Part shown: in pieces, positions 28,541 through 38,199 of the stretch
How the letters are laid out: each line of letters begins with the position of its first letter
Numbering within the stretch: position 1 is the stretch's first letter
NCBI GenBank assembly: GCA_014529385.2
Contig: CM043967.1
Span: 7,842,501-7,906,500, forward strand
Length of the DNA: 64,000 nt
Origin: Adiantum capillus-veneris
Lineage: Eukaryota; Streptophyta; Polypodiopsida; Polypodiales; Pteridaceae
Direction: 5' to 3'
The notes under the pieces: generated by a model
Databases searched by the model: none
Seen by the model: the letters and a program-made list of their open reading frames with translations, nothing else
Told to the model about the DNA's origin: nothing
Made by a program: the position numbers and the translations under genes

Positions 28541-29390
28541 TGTTGGTGGATACGCTGTGACGGACGTCAGCACAATGAGAACTCACCTAACAAGATTTGT
28601 CAGCTAAGGACGAAGCTCGACCCGCAGGTGCGTGGAAGCAAGCATAGGGTGTCAACCTACACTCGACCGACTCTCGACTACTTCCTACAGAGGTCTCTAC
28701 CCAATGTCTAAGCTACAGCCTTCAAGAGTGCATAAGAGGAGATTTCCTACAACGCTTTCAAGAGCCAAATACCCATCAAACGTTCTCGAAACACCACAGA
28801 ACTTGAAGGAGACCCTATTAACACCAATAGGTCGCTCTCCCTAAGGTCCATGAACCAAAATCCCAACCCTAAACACCTGGTGCAAAATCACGCAGGATGT
28901 CTGGTCGAAATTTGCAGGTCATCGTTTCCAAAAACTAAAGTACCTAATGTGTAGCTCTACTCAATGCAAACGCGTGGATATGCTGAAATGCGAAAACAGA
29001 CAACGTATGCTCACCGAATCACCAGATGTAGCTTGTCGATCGAGTTCGCAAAACCAGACTGTACACCCGCAATGTAGGTGTTGGCGCGTAGCTCTCGTCG
29101 GGGGCAACATGCTGCACTTCTCCGCACTCACAGACAGAACCTAAAAATGACAAAGGTTCCTTTCATTAAGGTCAAAAGTGGTATAAATACCTTACAATCT
29201 CAAACCCTAATGTTCCAATTTAACCATCTACTCAATCTAAATGTCAAAAATGGGATACAAATCTGGAAGCTTCTGCAAGCCCCACTATTTACAAAGGTGA
29301 AATGACGGTTTTTCTCAATTAAAGAATAATTACAAAAAATAATATTTCGCCGAGCAATCATTCTCTGTTGGGTGTGTCCAGCCGCTAACA
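28541..29390 (-). repeat. 5' LTR of E2 (850 bp)
   Basis: On the minus strand it starts TGTTAGCGGC and ends CCAACA next to the PBS. Its outer 216 bases recur at 11828-12043. The inner part is distantly related to the E1 LTR. Confidence 0.9.
29182..29189 (-). promoter_or_regulatory. TATA-like box in E2 LTR
   Basis: TATTTATA on the minus strand, about 200 bases into the LTR. The 3' LTR copy is interrupted by copia A exactly here. Confidence 0.5.
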
Positions 29391-30465
29391 ACACCACATA
29401 AGAATCAGACGGTGGATTTTTTCAAAAATTGTAGATGGTCTAGGTCTAAAATTTCCAAATTTTTGATATGGGTTGAAGTTCCTAGGTTCATAATTGTCCA
29501 CCAATCCTGTGAAGTTGATTTGTTAAATTGAAAATCTCTGAAGTGATGGTCTGGATGAAAGACAAGTATAACACAAATGATCCCGTTTAGCCTTCATATG
29601 CTGTGAATTTCTAGATCTTTGTTCCTCCTCGGGACGAGGCCTTTTGATTTCACAAACAGGAGTAGGTTATGGTTCTCTTTCTGTTATTGGATAACTCTAG
29701 TTTAATGGGTTTTCCTGCATCAAGGACATCTACAAAGCTGGTAAAACAAAGAATTTGGAGTCTAGTCTTCGTAGGATTATGTAACCGTGACCCGAATCAA
29801 GCTACCTTAAACTCTTGAGTTACCCTTGCTAGAGTAGGTCAAGAAATGTTGATAGTATGATTCTAGATCTTTGGTTCCTTGGGTACAATCAAGAAACTCA
29901 TTCATATAGTCTGAATGATAAACTTTTTTTTGATAGTTCTTCTTGAGCTGGGTCTTAAGATGATCCCAGATTGCTGCATTAGAATCAACATTGTTTTCTG
30001 TACAATGGTCTCTCCACCAACGCTTGGCTGTTTTCTCTAATTTGAACTTAGCAATAATAGCTTTGTTTTCAGTAGTAGATGAATGAGCCAAATCAAAGTA
30101 GTCATCTATGCGCTCAATCCAATCTTCAAGAACCTTGCCTATATCTTTGCCTTTCTCGCTAAAGTTTCCACATTGAGACTTGCAAAGCATAGCATCGATG
30201 TCTCTATCAATGATAGTGTGTTGAGGAGAAATATGCATGTTTGTGTTAGCAGTCCGAATTTCCTCTAGGAGGCATAGTAACTTACGGCACCATATCAACC
30301 AAGTTCACTCTTGGTACAATATTCTAAGTCCTTTAAGTCAAATAAAAATAGACGGTTGAGAATAAGATAAGAGAGAGTAGGAGAAAGAATAACAATTAAA
30401 TTAAACCAATCTCTACATCACAAAAAATTTGGGGTTCAAAATTCCACAAAGTGTCTTGAAAGTTT
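29391..30465 (-). mobile_element. Remnant of another Ty3 element (D): gag and flank
   Basis: Holds one recognisable gene piece, the gag ORF at 29807-30298. The 29391-29806 part is AT-rich without a clear ORF and may be its degraded downstream sequence. The 30299-30465 part resembles an untranslated leader. No LTR or PBS could be defined. E2 lies on the left and the C1 LTR starts at 30768 on the right. Confidence 0.5.
29807..30298 (-). pseudogene. gag: Ty3 gag fragment (element D)
   Basis: 163-codon ORF. It contains the retrotransposon gag pattern VLEDWIERIDDYFDLAHSS, then KAIIAKFKLEKTAKRWWRDH, IWDHLKTQLKKNY and EFLDCTQGTKDLESYYQHF. This is the capsid-type gag domain of Ty3/gypsy elements and is not close to the E2, E3 or C gags. 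It ends at a stop soon after LTYSS, with no zinc knuckle, protease or RT nearby, so the rest has been lost. Confidence 0.75.
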
Positions 30466-30767
30466 CTAATAAATCCTAATAGCTTTGGCATAATGCACCC
30501 GATAGTAGCCATTGTGACATCCTTCCACCAATGGAGCATAGCTATCCCATTCCTTGAGTATATCGGACAGGTGATCCCAATAATCCTTTCTGATCTTTGG
30601 TTGAAACATCTCCTCATTAGCGTATGAATCATACCACTGCTGGGTAAGTGATTAGTTAGCTACATGTACTCCCATTTTGCTGTGAAATATTACCGTTTTG
30701 TAACCAAAGTAGTCGTCTGATGTGTTCCATCCATCAGAGCTATGTATATTTGCACAATCTACAAGGC
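30466..30767 (-). pseudogene. Spliced ORF fragment of unknown origin
   Basis: Two open stretches on the minus strand: an exon from 30767 to about 30694 (residues SSDGWNTSDDYFGYKT) and one at 30639-30466 (QWYDSYANEEMFQ... to RIY and a TAG). Between them, 54 bases begin GTAATA and end TTACCCAG with a branch-like CTAACTAATC; removing them keeps the frame, while reading through gives a stop. The 58-codon second part looks like real protein, rich in Tyr and Trp, but I do not recognise it. It could be a captured host-gene end or part of element D. It is truncated on the right by the C1 LTR. A 54-base intron is short for plants. Confidence 0.35.
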
Positions 30768-31505
30768 TGTCATAAAATCTAATATCTAACGAACCCAAAT
30801 GATTTTCTCATATTAAACTGATCATTTACTGTGGGAGAATAAACGAGAATAAGGATTAGGATATAGACATGTTCTTATTAGATCTATCTCAACACGAGGC
30901 CAATGATAAAGGGGCCCAAATGAGAGATGGTCTATCAAAGAGCAAGGATAACCAATGAAGCATAAAGACCTTAGGGTTAGCTTCATTAAAGACCTCCAAT
31001 AGTTAGTGTTAAAAGTCCTTTGACCTTAGGTAAGCTAGGGCTGTGCTCGAGGTGGGAACCCGGCCCAAGCTTGAGGTGCTTGTCATGCCTGATGACTGAG
31101 GTGCGTGAGATGCTTGATGATTGTAATGCTTGAGGTGCTTGTCATGCTTGAGGAGCTTGTCATGCTTGAGATACTAGGGCTAAACTTGAGGTAAGAACCC
31201 AGCCCAAGCTTGAGGGGCTTAAGGGCCAAGCTTGAGGTGAGAACTAGGACCAATTTTGAGGGGCTTAAGGTGGCACAAAAGTCAAAGTGAATCCCTACAA
31301 GGAGGGGGAGAGCCATGCAATAAGGGGGGGGTGTTTGCTTGACCACTCTCTCCTCCAAAGGGCACCCAAGAGGCAAGTAGGACACATGTCAAGCCCCTAG
31401 CTAGGTTGCCCTCATGGTGTGCCTAAAGTCTATTGGTTGGCCTTCCAAGGGATCCAATGATAATTTAGTGGAATTAATTAATTGTTTTAGCATTTATCAA
31501 GCCCT
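30768..31505 (+). repeat. 5' LTR of C1, left part
   Basis: Starts TGTCATAAAATC and aligns with the first part of the 51569-53533 LTR (for example CTCATATTAAACTGATCATTTA and AAGACCTCCAATAGTTAGTG). It stops near 31505, where an inverted block begins. The LTR resumes at 47192 beyond E3. Confidence 0.8.
31030..31275. repeat. CTTGAGGTGCTTGTCATG-type minisatellite in C1 LTR
   Basis: Short degenerate units built on GCTTGAGGTGCTTGTCATGC and GAGGTGAGAACCCGGCCC alternate through this stretch. The same units occur at 51840-51990 in the second LTR copy, with different copy numbers. Confidence 0.75.
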
Positions 31506-32150
31506 CTCTTCGCGGTAGCCTCTCCGACAGCTACGCGCCCACGCCACGCATTCACATTTTTGAGTTGTTCGCGATCGATCCTTCCTCGAGCTTGTTTTGC
31601 TTGTAAGAATCACAAATAGTGTCTGTTTTCAACAATCAAGTGCTTTATGGAATGAGAAAGAGATTAGCTACACATAGATACTCATAAACTTAGGTTTCGC
31701 ACACTTTTGGATTATGACCTTTGAGTCTATCGCGACTGTATTCGAGATAACCAGGGTTCAAATCTGGTGAGATTAGACTTATAGGTAAGTATATCCTATT
31801 GAGAGGATGGTGCCTAGTAATTTTGATGCGATTCCGAGTTCATTTGAGGTGTAAACGGTGTTGTGAGCGTTTAGGGATAGAGTGGGTTGCATTCTACAAG
31901 GGTTAGTGATTGATGCATCATAGAAGTGTGTATGTGTAGATTGGTCTCAGCCTGACAAGCTAATGAGATTGCCTCCATGCACCTACGGGTTAGTTATGTC
32001 ATCGGATAATAAGTATGTTGTCTGTGTCGTGCTTATGAGCATGAACAGGGGAGTAGTTTTTCCCTAAAACAGTGAGTGTGTGTGGGAGAGTATACCCCCT
32101 AAGCGGGCCCTCTACTTGCTTTGGTCGACCCATCCTCGTAGCTCATGCTT
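31506..32150. other. Inverted block: junction of C1 LTR and E3 3' LTR
   Basis: 31511-32071 matches the E3 LTR (46261-46827) in the opposite orientation to that expected. It ends CCTAAAACA, followed by GTGAG and about 50 bases matching the C LTR (near 52828) in reverse. Read on the minus strand, this is the E3/C1 insertion junction with target site CTCAC, which also follows the other E3 end at 47192. The right inversion border is unclear (about 32,130-32,300). Confidence 0.7.
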
Positions 32151-32318
32151 GAAGCTCATTGGATCCCTCCAGGCCTAGCCAGTCTCACAAGCAAGATTCA
32201 TACCAACAAGCAACAAGGATAGCCTTGGGACAAAGCCCTGGGACAAGTTTATTTCAGCAGAGCATAGGGTAACATAGGGGCATTCCATTCTTCCCGTAGC
32301 TCTGCCTACTGTCTTGCC

Positions 32319-33140
32319 TTATCTGGAGAGCCCTTGTAGCATCTCCTTCTCTAGTTGCATGGCCTTGTACCACATCATCTTTGATTGCTTTTCCATTTGT
32401 TCGGCCAGCTTCTGCTCTTCAAATTTTGTAACTGACTCTTCGTCTTCTTCTTGGGTTTTGGAGCCAGTTTGATCAGTCTGCGTATCTGGGGCCTCATGGT
32501 CATCTGATTCTTCCTTATAGTCATCTTCACCCCCATATATTTCTGCCAGTCCAGCCAAATCCATGGCTGCTTGCTCCAGGTGCACTTGTACCTATCCTTG
32601 GTGCTGCCTTGCAGTTTGGAGACTTGCAATTTTCACAGCCATTGTTCTATTATTGATTTGGAGAGTTTGAAATTCCATCTCTTTTTGAGCTGCAGACTCC
32701 TCTAAATCTTTTACCCTGATGTGCAAATTTTCATTTTCCTCCCTGAGGGACTTGGAAACAATGCTTTCTATTTCATTGTCATGAGCTGATCCTTGTTGCT
32801 GTTCACTTTGTAAGTCCAAAATTTGCCTTTGTAATTGATCCTCTGCTCTAAGCGCACTTTCGGCTATCATTAAGCGTTGTTTTCTTTCCAATTCCAGCTC
32901 TCTCTTCAGTGCAGCCACTTCTTCTTGCGGTTGGACCACCGATGTTGTTGGTAGCAACGTTTTTTGTTTCCTTGCTCGTTCTATTTCCCTTGCTTGTATA
33001 TCTGTTACTGCTCTCAAATCCTTAACTTCAATTTGTAAGTCATCAATTACGACTTGCAAACTTTTGACTGTCTCCAGGGCATCTTGCTTTTCTTTTTCCA
33101 ACCCAAGGTAAAATGTTAGCAGATAGACAAGCTCTTTCAT
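32319..33140 (-). pseudogene. E3 ORF3 fragment: coiled coil only
   Basis: Two ORFs in one frame (33140-32592 and 32585-32319) split by a stop. Heptad-rich sequence (LEKEKQDALETVKSLQ, LKRELELERKQRLMIAESAL, then EEQKLAEQMEKQSKMMWYKA) aligns in style and order with the E1 coiled coil, for example its RELRLEQVQRLHMAEGSL. The N-terminal domain of E1/E2 ORF3 is absent and the C-terminal domain has been lost at the rearranged border. The remaining piece could only form a coiled coil. Confidence 0.7.
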
Positions 33141-33289
33141 TGTCCGACTCTGACGGCTTCAAATTAATGTTGTTGATGAAGGAGAAAAAGTCCAAATGCC
33201 TTGAAATTTTGTGTGGTGTATGTGCACAGGGCATGTAAGGTCACCCTATAGTCACAAACTGAAAATCAGCTCAATTGCAATTTCTGCCT

Positions 33290-33894
33290 AGTCTATCGCG
33301 ATAGACTGGATATCTTTTGACAAGGGACATATTTTCCACTTGTGACTCCACCAGTTGGTTTCTCATGTCTTGCACATGATCTGATCCCATTTCCACCTCA
33401 AATGAATGTCAAGTGACCCCTTTTTGGATCAACTTCCATTTTTCCAGATTCCCTCCAAGGAGGTGTTGGTCTATCTCCTTCATTTTGTGTTGTTTTGGGC
33501 TCAAACTTAGTGGGTAGTCCTCTTGCATCATGTTGAAGCCAACTGTTGATTCCAATTTTTTATCAGATGGCCCTGTATCACTCTGCTTATTCTATCGTGA
33601 TAGACTGGGACTTAGTGTCATTTTGTCATATTTTGGCTCTGTGATCATCTGTCTGCCTTCACCTAGTTGATGTAAGGTTTCTTGACCTCTCACATGTGAA
33701 TTTTAAATGTCTGCCCTTGAGATGCCTTGTTTTGACTCTGAGTTGCTGTCCAGTCTATCTCGGCCTTCCATATGAGTCCATCTTGTCACCAAATTTGGTG
33801 TACTGCCTCCATATGCTTCCCCAAGTCTATCTTGTGAAAATTTTGAAAAGCCTTCCCCCCAAAGATAAAAATAGCAAGTCTATCGCGATAGACT
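33290..33894. repeat. Palindrome set upstream of E3 ORF3
   Basis: AGTCTATCGCGATAGACT at 33290-33307 and 33877-33894, plus a copy with two changes at 33589-33606 (ATTCTATCGTGATAGACT). Half-sites (AGTCTATC) lie at 33752 and 33824. Spacing from first to second is 299 bases. They lie between the mini-exon donor (34323) and the ORF3 coding part, as in E1. Confidence 0.85.
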
Positions 33895-34323
33895 CGATCG
33901 GTTACTTGGCCAAGAGAGAGCTTTGCGTATCATGACGCTTTGCGCAGTTTCCGTCAGATAGGGACTTTAGGCTCCGTTTTGACGAACTTTTTCATGGTCT
34001 AACCATTCAGTTGGTTTGTCGAGGTTATTGGCTTGGTGCCTATGAGTTTTGGCTCATTTCCGATCACTTTGGTTCAGTTGCCCTTCTGCAGGTCCTGTGA
34101 AATTAGGGTTTTTTGGGCGGCTTCCTTCATGCTTTCCGAGGTCATAGGCTTGATCCCTAAGCTATAGGCATTGTGCCTTTCAATTTTGGTTCCATTTGGT
34201 GGCCTCTAGGTCTTTCTAACAACCAGTCTACAATATGTGTGCACAGGTTGTGATGGTGGTGCTGGCGAGGTTTTGCGACTAACTGAAGTAAACAACACTT
34301 AGAGTCAGTGTTGGCGAGCATAC

Positions 34324-34330
34324 CTCTCAT
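34324..34330 (-). other. ORF3 mini-exon of E3 with splice donor
   Basis: The minus strand reads CAGATATGAGAG then GTATGC, matching CAGACATGAGAG/GTAG of E1 and E2. The downstream acceptor is not clear because the ORF3 start is deleted. Confidence 0.5.
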
Positions 34331-35100
34331 ATCTGATGCCGATCTGGTGACCGTGTGCAATGGATGAGCTCCTAGAAGTCTCAACTGCTGTAGGGAGCTC
34401 TCTCTCTCTCACAATGGAAAATGACTCAAATGAGAGATTTCTAGCCTAGCCTCTCTATATGTAATCGAGACTCCGACACAAAATTTTCCCATCTTTTACC
34501 TGTGGCCATAACTTTTTGCGAGATGCGGTTTAGGCTCGCAAATTTCCTGATTTGGACCTCGATTGCTCCAGTTCTGCAATTTTTGCAGATTTCTCCTGTT
34601 GGAGGTCCCGTCATGACGGTGGTCATTTTTGCCCTGTCACCTTTGCAGTCCCTATTTTTTCTGTGTCTTCTTTACCTTGCTCTGATCAAGCGTCTCTTCT
34701 GTTGTGTTTCCATCTGGATTATGGAATTTTTTCTATATTTTTTTGCTAGAAAATGTCTAAAATAAAGCAAATAAATCCCAAAATAACCCGAAAATAGCAA
34801 TTCTAACCTATAAATATACCAATGAAAAGAAAAACACTTTGTAGCTCACTTTTCTCTCCTCTATGTACATTCTCACTCTTAATCGTCAATCTTGGCCTAT
34901 TTTTTGCTGTTTTTCGACAGTTTTTGGCCAGTTTTGACACTTTTTATAGTATATACACATCCCTAGGGGCTCATATATGATCATTTGGTCCCCAATTCTG
35001 ATTAATTACGAGGGCATATTTTTTTTCCCAAAAATCACACAATAAAACGCAAAAATGGTTGAAAAATTAATCACAAACATTGCCCTCTAATATAGGACGT
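34331..35100 (-). promoter_or_regulatory. Conserved non-coding leader upstream of E3 ORF3
   Basis: No ORF on the coding strand. Shares CTAAACCGCATCTCGCAA (near 34,525) and AGGTCCAAATCAGGAAATTT with E2, and has TATA-like TATATTTATAGG (near 34,815) and TATACTATAAAAAGTG (near 34,945). Counterpart of 530-1068 and 16188-16840. Confidence 0.35.
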
Positions 35101-35118
35101 GAGTCCGCATTTGGAATG

Positions 35119-35134
35119 CCTCCCCCCCTCCTAG
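35119..35134 (-). other. Internal polypurine tract (E3)
   Basis: The minus strand reads CTAGGAGGGGGGGAGG after GTCATCCGGGAGGACTCC, as in E1. Confidence 0.6.
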
Positions 35135-35260
35135 TTGGAGTCCTCCCGGATGACAGGGTATCGTCAAGGGTATGTGCTGTGCATGGGCGTGAACTCGTGC
35201 TAATGCAGGCCTTGTAATGTAGCCCTATATGCATGCACAATCAATGCATTTAGAAAAAAA

Positions 35261-35675
35261 TTATGCGGTGTAAGAGGAAGGTATAAGCGATTCGCTTATT
35301 GGCATTTGTCGTTGAGGTTTCCTGTAGTAACCTGAGTTGGCTGGCAGATTTTCTTTGCAAGAAGAAGTTGTAAATGTGCCGCTCTTTGTTTTATTGTTTT
35401 CCACGGTTTTTGAATTGGCGTATGTGGCTCCTTTGAAGTCGATATTGTTGTATATTTTGTTGCATGTTCTTGTGGAACATTCTTTCTTTTCCATTGGATG
35501 ACTTTGGTGTACAGATCCTTGTAGTTATTGTTGTGGATTCTGCTTGTTTCTGCGTGCTGGTTGTATGATTTGGCTTGTCATTGAAAGTTGTAGACAACTG
35601 TTCGGTGGTCTTCTTTGGCATCCATACTTGTGTTGTTGGCACGTTCTGAATTGGTAATTTTGGCCGCCATACCAA
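35261..35675 (-). pseudogene. E3 pol tail with W-x-P-K motifs
   Basis: Short ORFs in two frames (35675-35391 and 35494-35261) continue after protease 2. The first has MVWRPKLP and TTQVWMPKKT, matching the motif series in E2 and E1. The rest is Thr/Gln/Asn-rich. The pol end lies about 130 bases before the internal PPT. Frameshifted relative to the protease-2 ORF. Confidence 0.45.
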
Positions 35676-36744
35676 TATAGTCCATTGCGTATTCGACTGG
35701 TTGACAATTGCTCTTTTGGTGTTTTGTTTGTTCTTCTGTCCACTTTTTTACAGGAATTAAGCTGTCTTGCTTGATCCAAACTTTATATTTCCGCCCTTGT
35801 GGAAATTGTGCCTCGGCTAGATCTGTATGTCCTACCCAAACTTGACTGGTTCCCTGCATGATTGTTGATTTTTGATAACACATTTCTTGACATGTAAACT
35901 TTGTTTGTTGTTGGTCAATGCCTTGCAGATGTATTGACTCCTGTCTCCACCTTGACATGTATTGGTCATATGATAAGAAGGGTTCTGAAAAGTTTTCATT
36001 TCTGAACAATGCTTCATTCGTATCCAAATCGATGAATACCCTGTTAGCTTTCATCCATGACACTGCTAAGATACACGACGTTGCTGATCTACTTGGTGGC
36101 AGTACATGGAACTTGGTAGTGTACGGGTGTGCCTGCACTGTGATTGGGAATATAATAGACCACAACATGGTCACCTCATCACCCGATGCTACTTTCAACC
36201 TGTGTGTCTCTGGGATCTTCCTCATTGGTCCAAGTTTCTGAAAGAGCTCAAAGCTGATGACACTTTTTTTTGCTCCAGTGTCAAGCAATGCATAGATTTC
36301 AACTTGTTCTGTGCCTGCATAAGCTTTTATGTAAGGACTACACCACGTATTTTCCAAATCGTCAATGGTGCTTTCGTCCTGAGCCATAATGTCTGTTATT
36401 GTCTTTGCTAATTCTTCGCTTTGTATATCCGCTTCGATTGTTCGGAATGTCGAAAGAGGATATTCGTCAGTCATCATTGGTGTGACCATGTTTATTGTCC
36501 TTAGAAACTGCTTTCGCTTAGCAATGCGTTCCTTGGCTTCTTGTTGTGCCTGGTCCTGAATTCTTTGCTGTTCCTGTCTATAGGCTTTTCCATAATGCAA
36601 TTGAAACAATATTTCCAGTGTTAAAGGTATATGATATTTTTTCAAACGACACCCACTAATCCAGTTTGGCATTTCTTTTCCATCTAGTGTCGACAGGTTT
36701 ACTGCTCCGTTGGACGATATTTCTTGGTCCAAATAAGGCCCCAT
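35578..36744 (-). CDS. E3 integrase C-terminus fused to second retropepsin-like domain (PR2)
   Basis: 388-codon ORF. Residues 1-42 are the end of integrase (NWISGCRLKKYHIPLT). Without a stop it enters a Gln/Glu-rich helix (about 50-80) and a retropepsin-like domain (about 137-243) with ALLDTGAKKSVIS, catalytic Asp at residue 155 (codon near 36282), and VLPPSRSATSCILAVSW at the end. The ILG motif of active proteases reads ILAVSW here, so activity is doubtful in this copy; E2 keeps LLGQPW. Beyond residue 270 it is low complexity with QVWVGH and KVWIKQ. The continuous frame shows that PR2 belongs to the pol polyprotein of this family. Confidence 0.8.
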   Translation of the reverse strand: MGPYLDQEISSNGAVNLSTLDGKEMPNWISGCRLKKYHIPLTLEILFQLHYGKAYRQEQQRIQDQAQQEAKERIAKRKQFLRTINMVTPMMTDEYPLSTFRTIEADIQSEELAKTITDIMAQDESTIDDLENTWCSPYIKAYAGTEQVEIYALLDTGAKKSVISFELFQKLGPMRKIPETHRLKVASGDEVTMLWSIIFPITVQAHPYTTKFHVLPPSRSATSCILAVSWMKANRVFIDLDTNEALFRNENFSEPFLSYDQYMSRWRQESIHLQGIDQQQTKFTCQEMCYQKSTIMQGTSQVWVGHTDLAEAQFPQGRKYKVWIKQDSLIPVKKWTEEQTKHQKSNCQPVEYAMDYIGMAAKITNSERANNTSMDAKEDHRTVVYNFQ

Positions 36745-37737
36745 TCCCTTTTCTTTAGCTTCTTGGCATGCTGTTTAAGGGTGTATACTAAGACATAGTC
36801 GCCCGTTTTAAAGTCCTTGTTCTTGACATGTTTGTCAAAAAACTCTTTCTGTTGTCTTTTTTTTGCATATATAGCTGCTACAGCATTGAGTCGTAACTCA
36901 TCAAGGTCCGCTAATCGTTCTGAAAGCTCATGCCCCGTCCAGTCCAATTGTGTGGCTACCCTTAGTGTGGGGATCAAAAATTCAATAGGAAATATTGCAT
37001 TTAACCAGTATACCATATTAAATGGTGTAGCATTGAGTGTTGTTTTATATGCAACTCGATAAGCCCACAATGCCGAATATAGCATTTGATCCCAATCCGT
37101 TCTTGTTTCACTAACTAGTTTTGTAAGAACTGTGCACAATATTTTGTTGGTCGTTTCTGCTTGACCATTGGCTTGTGGATGGTAGGGTGCAGATTTGCGA
37201 TGAATTACCATAAACTCATTTAAGAGATGCTGGATACCTTCATTTACAAAGTGTGTCCCACTATCACTCACCAGCTCGATTGGAAGGCCATAACGTGTAA
37301 ACACATATTCATATAAGAATTGTGCCGTGGTTCTAGCGTCTACTTTCGTTGTGGCTTTTGCTTCCACCCATTTGGTCATGTAATCCGTGGCCACTATGAT
37401 ATATTGTGCTTGTGAACGATACGCTGGTGGAATAATAGGACCAACAAAATCCAATCCCCATTTAGCGAATGCTCGAGCACTCATCATTGGTCTTAAAGGA
37501 ATTTCGTCTCTTTTAACTGGTACCTTAGTGCGTTGACATTCATCACACCTTTTCACGAATTCTGCTGCATCTTGAATCATGGTCGGCCACCATATGCCTG
37601 CAACCATAAGATTTTTATGGTTCTCCCACTGAAAAATGACCTCCTGCTATGCCTGCATGAGCTTGTTCCAATAATGGAAAGTAGTCATTTTCATGAGGAA
37701 CTAACCTCATCTGGTCATCAATTCCTCTTTTATACAA
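36699..37737 (-). pseudogene. E3 integrase: zinc domain b and catalytic core
   Basis: Zinc domain b has LEQAHAGIAGGHF (H-x6-H, near 37,650) and KRCDECQRTK (C-x2-C, near 37,545), with a short frame break at about 37,610. The core shows DFVGPI, VSDSGTHFVN and NGQAETTNK, giving the D, D and E of the DDE triad. It continues through TPFNMVYWLNAIFPIEFLIPT to FKTGDYVLVYTLKQHAKKLK, the chromatin/DNA-binding C-terminal SH3-like part. A frameshift at about 36,740 leads into the PR2 ORF. It would insert element cDNA into chromosomes. Confidence 0.9.
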
Positions 37738-37911
37738 TTGGTCACTAATGAGGGTATACCTATTCGCTTCGATTTGTAAAGCCTTTTGTTTGGCTTTAGA
37801 CCAATCTCCTGGCAACTCCTTATTAGTCAAATATTCCACAATAACATGACTCCATGCGGGTGTTACTGTCACTTGGTATAATGTGGCATAATCCACAGTG
37901 GTATTGGATGT

Positions 37912-38118
37912 GCAAAAAATGCATTTCTTGATGTAATTAGCTACATCGCCTACCATTCCTGGCCAATACACTCCAAGTCTTCTGAATTGTTCATAGGTCA
38001 TTTGATTTCCTCGATGGAACCCCCCTGTTTGTGTATGGGCCTCCTCTAGATACGCTTTGTACTCCTCTGGGCCTATACACAACCTTAGAATCCCATCGTT
38101 TCCATGATGGTACATTCT
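37912..38118 (-). CDS. E3 extra H2C2 zinc domain (a) before integrase
   Basis: Within the 38379-37615 ORF: RMYHHGNDGILRLCI, then LEEAHTQTGGFH (H-x6-H, residues 115 and 122), LGVYWPGM, and KKCIFC (C-x2-C, residues 153 and 156). This is a full integrase-type H2C2 module, followed about 60 residues later by a second one (LYKRGIDDQMRLV...). Both have the same H-x6-H and C-x2-C spacing, so they look like an ancient duplication. E2 has the same pair. The first copy may have a structural or RNA/DNA-binding role. Confidence 0.75.
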
Positions 38119-38199
38119 TCCCGCAAGCATTATGTAATCTCGTGCTTGTCTAACATCCTCCACTGTGTGTCTTTCGTCAAGATTCATTCCATATGTCAA

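Larger units (their letters stand above)
11828..29390 (-). mobile_element. E2: large Ty3/gypsy element with two protease domains and ORF3
   Basis: A complete internal region runs from the PBS (28540-28523) to the PPT (12056-12044), with an 850-bp 5' LTR (28541-29390) and a 216-bp remnant of the 3' LTR (11828-12043). The rest of the 3' LTR is displaced by copia A. The order is gag, coiled coil, protease 1, RT, RNase H, two zinc domains, integrase, protease 2, W-motif tail, internal PPT, mini-exon, intron, ORF3. Nearly every gene carries stops or frameshifts, so the copy is old and inactive. PBS and domain order point to the Tat/Athila-like side of plant Ty3 elements, not chromoviruses. Confidence 0.85.

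Noticed and set aside
31511-32071. 5' LTR of a separate plus-strand element
   Set aside because: No PBS follows its end; the next bases are reversed C LTR and the E3 target site, so an inversion explains it better.
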